A DNA stretch of 28,845 nucleotides from positions 1-28,845 of the forward strand of contig NW_014578539.1 of the NCBI RefSeq assembly GCF_000485595.1, given 5' to 3'. The notes under the pieces are model-generated. The model made no database searches, had not been told where the DNA came from, and was given only the letters and a program-made list of their open reading frames with translations. Below are positions 10,698 to 19,857 of the stretch, piece by piece. The stretch is from Priapulus caudatus (Eukaryota; Priapulida; Priapulimorpha; Priapulimorphida; Priapulidae). How positions within the stretch are numbered: position 1 is the first letter of the stretch; every line of letters starts with the position of its first letter. A program made the position numbers and the translations under genes.

Positions 10698-10771
10698 ACG
10701 AAGATGTTTTCAGGATTGCAAAAGAAAACAATTTTTTTTTCTCTGAGACAGTGAGACCTGATAACGTTTTG
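10698..10771 (+). CDS. Candidate exon, unidentified gene
   Basis: The acceptor is TTTATAG and the donor is TTG|GTAGGT. Only one frame is open; it begins with two bases of a split codon and reads EDVFRIAKENN, then an FFF run, then SETVRPDNVL, ending in phase 0. The next candidate exon starts in phase 0. The upstream partner (an exon ending in phase 1) is not clear; a 25-bp microexon near 10054-10078 would fit but is too short to claim. Confidence 0.3.
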
Positions 10772-10846
10772 GTAGGTAATTTACATGTGGCCAGATCGTG
10801 GTGATATGAAACCATACGGCATTTCATGAGCTGTAGCCGTTTCTAG

Positions 10847-10907
10847 CTGGATTTTTATTTAGAGATTTATCTGAAAAAACTGCATGAATTCCTTTACATT
10901 GAACAAG
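10847..10907 (+). CDS. Candidate exon, unidentified gene
   Basis: The acceptor is CCGTTTCTAG and the donor is CAAG|GTAGGT. In phase 0 it reads LDFYLEIYLKKLHEFLYIEQ plus one base, which suggests an amphipathic helix. The phase fits both neighbouring candidates. The donor lies at the edge of the tandem repeat at 10910-10990. Confidence 0.3.
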
Positions 10908-10909
10908 GT

Positions 10910-10990
10910 AGGTATAGTCTTCACAAATGTAGGTACAGATAGGTACTGATAGGTACAAACTAGGTACAGATAGGTATAGTCTTCACAAAT
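10910..10990 (+). repeat. Short tandem AGGTACAGAT-type repeat
   Basis: A 19-bp sequence, AGGTATAGTCTTCACAAAT, occurs exactly at 10910-10928 and again at 10972-10990. Between them lie four degenerate AGGTACA(G)AT units. This looks like local slippage or duplication. Confidence 0.75.
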
Positions 10991-11128
10991 TACACTGCAT
11001 CATGACCAGTCAGTGTAAATATATGTAATGACCTATGTCCTGCAAACATCTGTTCTCTCAAACATATATGACGTTAATAATTACGTTATTTAACATTAAT
11101 CTATACTCCAAATAACATTCTTGTTCAG

Positions 11129-11205
11129 ATATCGCAAAAGGTAGAGGACACCAACCATCGAGTGTTCTTAATTTAAACATTGAGACCAAGCAGAGGCCAC
11201 TATAA
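11129..11205 (+). CDS. Candidate terminal exon, unidentified gene
   Basis: The acceptor is TTGTTCAG. The first two bases complete an Asp codon with the last base of the preceding candidate. The frame then gives IAKGRGHQPSSVLNLNIE, six more residues and TAA (11203-11205). Three exons in a row keep phase and end in a stop, which argues mildly against chance. The product is not recognised. Confidence 0.28.
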
Positions 11206-13774
11206 TATCAGCATGTTTGGCAGTCACACACCAGGACACGTTTAATTAGTAGTGGAATGTTATCAAATCGCAATTATAAGGAAACACTTCACCAATGCTA
11301 TCATAGTATGTGAACACAATGTCTATGGAGTTGGTTATATAAAGATATAACAGCACAGCACAGGCACAGCAATAACACATATACTACTAAGATACTTTGT
11401 TATGAAGTTTAATAGGATTACTAATATCATTTACACCTGTCATGGAAATTTTAATTGCCAACATAGTTATATCCATATTGCCCTAGTCAATCAAATGAGA
11501 TCCACATAGTCATACAGTCTACTAACCAACAGATTTAGGTCATTATCCGTTACCATATTACACTTAGGATTGATATACACATTCCTTCAAATTATTGCCC
11601 ATATTAAAATTAGAATTTATACGTATACATACACTGGTTTATCAGGAATATACCTAGTCAAGTAATGGAATGTCTCCTCCCACACGACTTGGGCTACAAA
11701 GTGCATTCACACAAAAATTATAAATAGTAGGCCTACCAATACCTGCAGTGATACTTTTACGTGCAAAACTACTTTACTTTAAATTACAAATTAGCTGCAT
11801 TTTAATAAAAAAAATTGTAGCCAAAACACACATTCGAATACACAAAGCTTTGTCCATATAAAACACGTGTATGAGATCAGGAGCACATAACATGTGCTTC
11901 TATCTTGTGGAAATCATCCCAATGTATATAATATAGAAATAAGCAACACTACGATCATGTCACATACTATACTACTAGATATATTCCTTGATCAAGCCTT
12001 TATACCCTGTACCTAACAAACTAACAATAACGTATGCACAGGTACCGATCTGCTGCATTACACAAATGTCGCTATCATCCATATTGAAGGATAATATACC
12101 TACTACTGTTAACATTGACCTAAATAACGTAGACATTATTAATTATATCGTGCCGTACGGCCTACTAAATGAGAGGTTTAGTTGATAGCCCTGATTTGTG
12201 TCAGTAAAGAGCTAACTACAAGTTAATAATAAAACCCTACAAACTTTCCCCTGGCAATGATGTCATAAACAGTGGTACAAGTAGTAGATGTTTGTATCTC
12301 TGCATCACGTAGAAATATTCTCTGGTTGATTAGAGAACTACACAGGTGTACATTCTATGGGCACAGAATTAATGCATAGAATGTGTTTATTTCTCGATAG
12401 GTAAAAATCGGTGCTTACTTACTGGTAATGGGACAGGAGCAATTGGTGTGAGGGTGCTGATTAGCCTAGTTTTGGGGCATGAGTGTGGGAAGCGTCGAAT
12501 GGGGTTGAACAGGGTTAGCGAAGTCCCCAGCCGCTTCCTAGCAGCTCCTTGACAGTAGTTGTGAAATCTACTGCGGTCGCAACGTTACTGAAAAGGGAGG
12601 TGGCAAAATACCAGATCTCTCAAAAGCCTAAAAACAAATTCGAAACTTGAGATCGGTTATCCCATGTAGGAGAGGGATACGCTGGCCTTTGTGCACGTGA
12701 CGAGAAAGACATGATGTGGAACCTCTGCTCTACTAGAAATAATTTGACTGCGGTCTCGAGTAAATTTTAAGGCATCAGGTAAGTGGATAAGACAGACAGA
12801 CACAATTACCACCATACAATGTTACTATGATACTGTAGTGATTAGACATGCAGTACAAGACAACGATGTCAACAAGCACCGTAACCGGATTCATCTTGGT
12901 GTGTAAGGGTGGTTAATACATACGTACCTGTTAACAGGACGCAACAAGTTCTATCGCATGCCAGAGGGTAAAACAGCTTCTTACCTCAGACAAGACCTCG
13001 ACTATATGCGCTTGGATTGAAGGTCAATGATGAAGGAACAAAACAAGTCCGAGAGAGAGAACGGATACAAAACAACTGCTCGCAAACAATGTGGAAGAAA
13101 ACATAACACGCTCAGAAGCAGATACGAAAACTAACAGAGAGCGATCAGAGAGACTAGAACAGGTAGCTGGAGACAGACAGCACAAGGACCAACCACAAGA
13201 TGACAAATGAGCCATAGGAAACGTGCCAAACATTCCTTTGGTTCTTTTAAATGATATGGAATAGTACTAGGTACCATACAGTAGATGGCACCTCTTAAAT
13301 CCTGTGACACGGCTTGATGAGGAATGTACCAATAATGTTTAGTAGATGACATTATGCAGAACCAGAGAAGCACGTCTGCAGTAGGCATCTCGAGATGCCT
13401 TAGTCATGAGTGCGCAACGTGGGACGGAACTTAAAACAAGACTGCATGGTCACAGCAGAAAACAGTGTGGGTCCTAGAACCAATCATAGAAATACCTTGG
13501 TTAAACTACCTACGCGGAGCAAGCTTTTTTAATGGCCGTAATATAGAGGGGGAACGCAGGTTGCTTGGCCTCTCCTGGCCAAAAAGGAATTATTGAGGAA
13601 GACATTATTGGCTTCACCACATAGTAAGCCCACAAAGTGGAGGCAAAACAACAATGCTGAGACCTTAAGAGGCATTCTTAAGAACTTTCTTAGGAGGAAG
13701 AAAAGATCACGAATAAAGCATGATGTGCACAATGACAAGAAAAAAAAGAAGCCGTAGCAACTCGGACGGAATAT
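11206..13774. other. No gene recognised
   Basis: About 2.6 kb, AT-rich to 12.4 kb and more balanced afterwards (12.4-13.77 kb). Open frames are short and show no recognisable domain on either strand. The 12.42-12.80 kb part (GGGGTTGAACAGGGTTAGCG region) has higher GC and could be an old repeat, but I cannot support a call. Confidence 0.4.
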
Positions 13775-13776
13775 TA

Positions 13777-14215
13777 GTCAGGGGGCAGATTTCAAAAAGA
13801 GTTAAAATAAGGATGACCCTAAACTTTTTGGGTAGAGGCTGGAAACGGGTAAATATCATTTCTAGGATACTTGGGTAGTTCCACTGGGTATGTTTCCGGG
13901 CTGACTTTTTCGTATTGTGGCGGCCATCTTGAAATCCAAAATGACCGCCAGCGAAAATGGATTTTTTGAAATATCTGGATTCCCAGACGTCGTAGAGACA
14001 TGTTGGTGGCTATGCCCACATTTTCGATAGTGGAGAACCCAATTATCACACTTAGAGAAACATAGGATGGCGGCCATATTGGATTTTAAGATTGCCGCCA
14101 GTGAAATTTGTTTATTTTGAATAACTAGACTCCAAGACGTCGTAGAGACATAATGTTGGTGTCTATACCAACATTTTCGATAGTGGATATCAGAATTATG
14201 ACACTTAGATACTAT
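13777..14215. repeat. Left terminal inverted repeat with ~155-bp modules
   Basis: The arm opens with GTCAGGGGGCAGAT. It holds two modules, each containing a GCGGCCAT.TTG / ATGGCCGCC-type block, CCAAGACGTCGTAGAGACAT and CAACATTTTCGATAGTGGA. Equivalent points in the two modules (14014 and 14167) lie about 154 bp apart. The tail of the enclosed gene's reading frame runs into this arm to a stop at 13862. Confidence 0.75.
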
Positions 14216-17107
14216 ACCATTACTATACAACAGTCTAAGCCAACATAAAAACATATATAAGCATACCAGAATTGTCAGAATATGTAGTTTTAAAACAGTC
14301 ACACCCCAAGAACATTTGTTGTATGGGTTCATGCAGGCCATGTTGCATTTGCACGCACCAGTGCAGCACATATTGTTTTTGGTACATGGTATTGTACAGC
14401 TACGTGTACGGCAACAAGGTCCATCCTTACTACAGCCACATGTCTTTATTGCAATAGTATTGGCACGAAGTGGATTCCGTCTCATGTGCCGTGGTTTCAG
14501 AATGCCATCCTGCATATACCAACCGCAGTCAAATGCCGAAGGAATGCTGTGAGTACTATCTACACACTGGTTCCAAATGAGGCTCTGATAGTGGGCTCGA
14601 TGACAATGTAGTATCAGTGCGTCTTTCGTTGGTGGCAAACAGTCAATATTCGTCTTGCATTGGAAGAACTTCGACAAGCGAATCTCCTGTATGACTACCG
14701 ATGTTGTCGTTGGATCATACAGTTTACATATAAATGCTTCCACTGATGATAGCAATTTAGGTGATAGTGGTACATTTTGTTCCAACCCATGAATGCATTC
14801 TGGATCTTCAACGAATACTTTCCATGCTGCGTTTTTAGAAATTCCTGCAAACTGACTCGTCGTGTCACTTCCGGTTAGCGCATGAAAAGCTAACAATCCC
14901 TTTCGAATGTTGTTGTTTATTGCAATGTCATGGACTCTTATCATCCGAGGAGATTTTGAAGTTCCTGCCTTCATCCAAACCTCCTGCGACAACTTTGCCG
15001 AAAACACTGTTAGCATCACTAACACATCGGTATCCCTGCAAACTACAATCGTGCGCTCATATCCGTGGTCTGCAGCATCACACGCATGAAGAACAATTCG
15101 CGTGTCAGCCTCCTCGTGGTTTGCTGAAAGTGTTGACACATCACGTTCCAAGGTACATATGGTTTTCGTTATTTCCGTAAACCCGCCACTCACATTTATC
15201 TCTTTACCGCCAAGTTCACTAGAGATGATCAATTCCTCGGACAAGAAACGAGCAAGATCGGCTTTGTTTTCAGCGAGAGTGATAAATGTCTTTCAGTTCT
15301 GAGGGAGTTTTGTGTCTTTACCGGTAATCAACCGCCTAATTTGTTTTCTCCCTCATCGTCGTCTTTCTTGTGTACCTTCTTTAATAGAATTCTCGTATCG
15401 ATCAAATATAATATCTATCCTGTCTGAATTTCTACCGTGTGACTTCACACAGTTCACAAACACATCTGCTAAGTCACCAAACGTAACTGCTGCTGTCGGT
15501 TTCCCAATGGATTGTACCACTGCCATACCATCAATAATGGTACATGTTTTAATAATGTCACTGATAGGCAAATCTGGCTGGGATGCATCTTTCGACAGAA
15601 TATTCATTAGTTGCGATTTGTCCGCTTTTCGCAACTTGCCGTCTGATGTGCAAAGTGATAGAGGAACTGCCCAAAATTCCTGGTGAAGCATTTTCTCCAT
15701 ATCTACTTCTCGTCCAGATTCCTTTGTCGTTAACAGACGACGGGAAAGTTCGCAGTCTGATTTCACGTTCGCCTTCGGTGTATTTCTCTGTGTTTCAGAT
15801 TTATATATCGAGGTCATTGTTTTTGACTAATTGTGTTTCGTAATGGTATCATGAAAGCCTTTTGCTGGTATGAGACGAGTTTCTACAAACGATTTCAGTT
15901 GAACCCTTTCGTCTTGGCACCACATATGTCTGATTTAATGTCATCTGTAGCAACATCTCCCGTGGCAATCTGGATGAGTTATTCTTACTGAGATGATTTT
16001 ATTCATGTCAGACCTATCCCGTACTAGTCGTAAAGGGCCACACTGTTTGTGACTATATTCACTTTCATTGTCTTCCTGATGTATTCCGAACAAGGAATAT
16101 GTATCCTCTGCTAGTCTAGCCCTTTCGTTGAAGGTAATACTCCATCGAAGTAAGGCAGAGGTATCTTGCGTAATGCCAATAAGACCTCCAGCAACTTTCC
16201 CAAGTTCGTTGAAATGTTCAAGACCTTGGTCATCGGGAAGTTGATTGAATGTGTGCTTTGTTTCTTTCACCACAAAGTCACCCTGAGGAAATCCTCTGTA
16301 TACCTCTGGTGCAGTTTTACTCAGTTGTTTCATCTCAGCGAGAAACACCGGTCCCCATCTGCTGTAGTTAATATGGTCATATATCGCGAACCACGGTAGC
16401 ATTTCCGCAAATGACGAGAGATACAGATGCCAATCTCTACATCTCAGTGCTCGTGTAAACCGAGGTAGGATGCAGACGAGTTTCATATACTGCATCCACA
16501 TCACCAAAGTCGGGTCATCGGAATGTGCATCATCGTATTTCCTGACAAGACGAATGAGCTCTTCACGCTTTGACACCAATATGTTCAAGGATTCAGGTTT
16601 GTTGTCATCGTCATTGTTCATGTCATGGATAACTTTCATCGAGAGAGCCATTAGTTCATCAACATCAATGTCGAGTTCAGATTCTTAAGCCCACGCCAGA
16701 AGCTGTGGATATAACGTAATCCACAATGCTTCAAATGTCAGTTTGTGTGCACGGAATATGCGATTCCACATCTTCCCTTTCATTACATTTGCTGCAGTAT
16801 TAGATCCGAAGACACCACTCTCGATCCATATATCTTCTAGGCCCGAGTCAGCCATATGTTGACCAATGACTTTTACGAAGTTTAGTTGTATGTGAAATCC
16901 TCCGAGCATCACTATGACATCCTTCAAGAGAGATTCGTGTTTGGAATCCCATTGGAGCAATTTTGCCTTGCAGTACAGTTGTTCATCGAAAGTCATAATA
17001 GTATATTTTTGCTCAAGATGTCTAACTAAGTCTTGGCACCTCGTTATGGCTGTCCAGTTGGTGTCGTAATCATGTGCGGGGGAATTTATGATGGGGAGCT
17101 CACTCAC
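13862..17107 (-). pseudogene. Decayed gene of the HEEADTR / CXC multicopy family
   Basis: One frame runs almost the full length on the minus strand and is broken by TAA (16685-16687), TAG (15827-15829) and two TGA codons (15353-15355, 15293-15295). In addition, two compensating 1-nt indels lie near 15970 and 15890; between them the readable frame is IATGDVATDDIKSD. In order the protein shows PIINSPAHDYDTNW and GGFHIQLNF near the start, NYSRWGPVFLAEM, TIIDGMAVVQSIGKP, IIFDRYENSIK, ANHEEADTRIVLH (15118), VVCRDTDVL (15034) and HALTGSDTT (14866). A Cys-rich tail with 11 Cys in about 45 residues (14312-14440) follows. I recognise this order from hypothetical proteins abundant in corals, sea urchins, sponges, molluscs and fish; those are usually longer at the N-terminus, so this copy is also truncated. 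The IDG...FDRY, EEAD, DTD and GSD acidic motifs parallel the N and I regions of FEN1/XPG-type nucleases; this is inference. The tail resembles tesmin/TSO1 CXC DNA-binding domains. Confidence 0.75.
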
Positions 17108-17273
17108 AATGGTTATATTTCCGGTTCTGGACTACCTTTCTTAACCTTTTATGCTTTCTTCTGCGACAGCAGCGCCAACCCATAATCCCTAGTATCGCGC
17201 GCACGTACTCATTACCGTAAATGTCCTGTCGCTACAAGGTCCACACTCAGGATGAGACCTATGGCATCATGAA

Positions 17274-17811
17274 AATGTGGGTAAAGACACAAAAATTATG
17301 CCTCTACGATATTTAGGATTTTAGTTATTCAAAAAAAATAAACCAATTTCATTGGCGGCCATCTTGAAATCTAAGATGGCCCCATCCTATGCTTTTCTAG
17401 GTGTCATAACTGGGTTCTCCACTATCCGAAATGTGGGTATAGACACCAAAATTATGTCTCTACGACGTCTTGGAGTCTAGTTATACAAAATAAACAAATT
17501 TCACTGGCGGCGATCTTGAAATCCAATATGGCCGTCATCCTATGTTTCTCTAAGTGTGATAATTGGGTTCTCCTCTATGTAAAATGTGGGTATAGCCACC
17601 AACATTATGTCTCTACGACGTCTGAGAGTCCAGATATTTATGAAAATCCATTTTCGCTGGCGGTCATTTTGGATTTCAAGATGGCCGCCACAATACGCAA
17701 AACTCCGCCTGGAAACATACCCAGTGGAAATCCCCAAGTATCCTAGAAATGTTTTTATCTCTTTCCTAAAAAGTTTAGGGTCATCCTTATTTTGGATATC
17801 TGCCCCCTGAC
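17274..17811. repeat. Right terminal inverted repeat, three ~155-bp modules
   Basis: Three modules begin at AAAATGTGGGT-type sequence near 17274, 17429 and 17583. Each carries ATTATG(T/C)CTCTACGA, a GTCTTGGAGTCTAG-like block, then TGGCGGCCATCTTGAAATC and TCCTATG.TTTCTC. The outer end is the complement of the left tip. This arm has one module more than the left arm. Confidence 0.78.
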
Positions 17812-17898
17812 TATATCAAGAAAATAGAGAAAACCGTGTGATATGGCACCGACCCATGTTATGATACAGCATATCTAGATGACACACACACACATGAT

Positions 17899-18017
17899 AT
17901 CAAGAGTGCATAATAGAGAAGAGTATGACACGGTTTTAACAGCGTTTTGCATAGTTTTCAACTTGTAAATACTCTATCAATATGTGAATAAATATATTCA
18001 ACTTTACCTTGTTTTCG
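17899..18017. repeat. 119-bp inverted repeat, left arm next to gap
   Basis: This arm, ending TTACCTTGTTTTCG at the first N, is base-for-base the reverse complement of 18723-18841. The two arms are symmetric about the gap. It could be the TIR of an element whose interior was not assembled, or a fold-back assembly artefact. Confidence 0.95.
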
Positions 18018-18722
18018 NNNNNNNNNNNNNNNNNNNNNNNNNNNNNNNNNNNNNNNNNNNNNNNNNNNNNNNNNNNNNNNNNNNNNNNNNNNNNNNNNNN
18101 NNNNNNNNNNNNNNNNNNNNNNNNNNNNNNNNNNNNNNNNNNNNNNNNNNNNNNNNNNNNNNNNNNNNNNNNNNNNNNNNNNNNNNNNNNNNNNNNNNNN
18201 NNNNNNNNNNNNNNNNNNNNNNNNNNNNNNNNNNNNNNNNNNNNNNNNNNNNNNNNNNNNNNNNNNNNNNNNNNNNNNNNNNNNNNNNNNNNNNNNNNNN
18301 NNNNNNNNNNNNNNNNNNNNNNNNNNNNNNNNNNNNNNNNNNNNNNNNNNNNNNNNNNNNNNNNNNNNNNNNNNNNNNNNNNNNNNNNNNNNNNNNNNNN
18401 NNNNNNNNNNNNNNNNNNNNNNNNNNNNNNNNNNNNNNNNNNNNNNNNNNNNNNNNNNNNNNNNNNNNNNNNNNNNNNNNNNNNNNNNNNNNNNNNNNNN
18501 NNNNNNNNNNNNNNNNNNNNNNNNNNNNNNNNNNNNNNNNNNNNNNNNNNNNNNNNNNNNNNNNNNNNNNNNNNNNNNNNNNNNNNNNNNNNNNNNNNNN
18601 NNNNNNNNNNNNNNNNNNNNNNNNNNNNNNNNNNNNNNNNNNNNNNNNNNNNNNNNNNNNNNNNNNNNNNNNNNNNNNNNNNNNNNNNNNNNNNNNNNNN
18701 NNNNNNNNNNNNNNNNNNNNNN
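18018..18722. other. Assembly gap, 705 N
   Basis: No sequence. Open frames drawn through it are meaningless. Confidence 1.
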
Positions 18723-18841
18723 CGAAAACAAGGTAAAGTTGAATATATTTATTCACATATTGATAGAGTATTTACAAGTTGAAAACTATGCAAAACGCTG
18801 TTAAAACCGTGTCATACTCTTCTCTATTATGCACTCTTGAT
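18723..18841. repeat. 119-bp inverted repeat, right arm next to gap
   Basis: Perfect reverse complement of 17899-18017. Identity stops at 18841 (CTCTTGAT), after which the two flanks differ. Confidence 0.95.
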
Positions 18842-19296
18842 GATATTAAGGGTAGGATGATACTGGTAGCTCACGATATCATTTCTATCACGATACATCT
18901 TTCACAATACTTCTAAAAGAAACTATCTAGACCGTTGAGCACTTAGTGAACAACGGCTACTGAATTGTACATTGCGTCACGCTTCTTTTCTTCTTTTTTT
19001 GGATTTACTGGGATTAGGGATTTGATTCAATAAGGTATAGCATCATGAATAGTCAAACACACCATCGTATCGTGAATAGTCAAATACATCGTACATGTAA
19101 GAATACATGTATTTTCATGGTGTGTATCACCATACATAATTTGAGATAGTCATCATATATCTATGAACACAAACACTAGAGAAAAAATTCCTGATCAATC
19201 AGACACCTTTCTGGTTCTTATGATGTGGACCGAATAGCAAAGATGCACTCTGACCAACCATTTGTTCCCCACTAGCAATACATTGATATATTTTAC
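18842..19296. other. AT-rich DNA, short GTATCGTGAATAG-type duplication
   Basis: No coding region. Two copies of an ATC(A/G)TGAATAGTCAAA unit lie at about 19042-19088. Downstream of the ACSS2 stop on the minus strand, this stretch could include distal 3' flanking sequence of that gene. Confidence 0.4.
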
Positions 19297-19562
<266 letters not shown>

Positions 19563-19648
19563 CCTCGCTGTGATCTCGAAGCCCTCTTTCTTCCCCTGCT
19601 CTTATAACACTACACATCACAGACTACCACCCACTATCATCACCTCAT

Positions 19649-19857
19649 CTATTGATCCCTGCTACTAGGGGGTCTCAGCTTCACCAGCAAATCAACAACA
19701 CTAGGATCCGCGAGCGTCGACGTGTCACCAAACTCGTCGTCGTTGCGTGCAATGCTGCGCAGCACACGGCGCATGATCTTGCCTGAGCGAGTCTTCGGCA
19801 AACCAGGAGCATTCTGGATGTAATCAGGCTGGGCAAACGGTCCGATCTTTTTTCGAA
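19649..19857 (-). CDS. ACSS2: ACSS2 terminal exon
   Basis: The acceptor is GTTTTTCAG. It encodes [20 protein letters not shown], then [13 protein letters not shown] with the catalytic Lys that is controlled by reversible acetylation, then [15 protein letters not shown] is at 19649-19651. Its length matches the usual C-terminus. Confidence 0.97.

Larger units (their letters stand above)
13777..17811 (-). mobile_element. Long-TIR element carrying a PIN/FEN-like + CXC gene
   Basis: The two ends are inverted copies that start GTCAGGGGGCAGAT (left at 13777; complement ending at 17811), and each is followed by TA. They remain alignable for some 430-540 bp with indels. Shared blocks include AAGGATGACCCTAAACTTTTT, TTCTAGGATACTTGGG, CCACTGGGTATGTTTCC and GCGGCCATCTTGAAATCC. 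The arms contain ~155-bp tandem modules. The interior is filled by one decayed minus-strand gene. TIRs this long plus one internal gene indicate a cut-and-paste-like DNA element, but I recognise no DDE transposase. A TA target duplication is possible but not proven. Confidence 0.7.

Noticed and set aside
17958-18782. Four ~250-codon open frames across the gap
   Set aside because: They consist of undetermined residues over the Ns and owe their symmetry to the inverted flanks.
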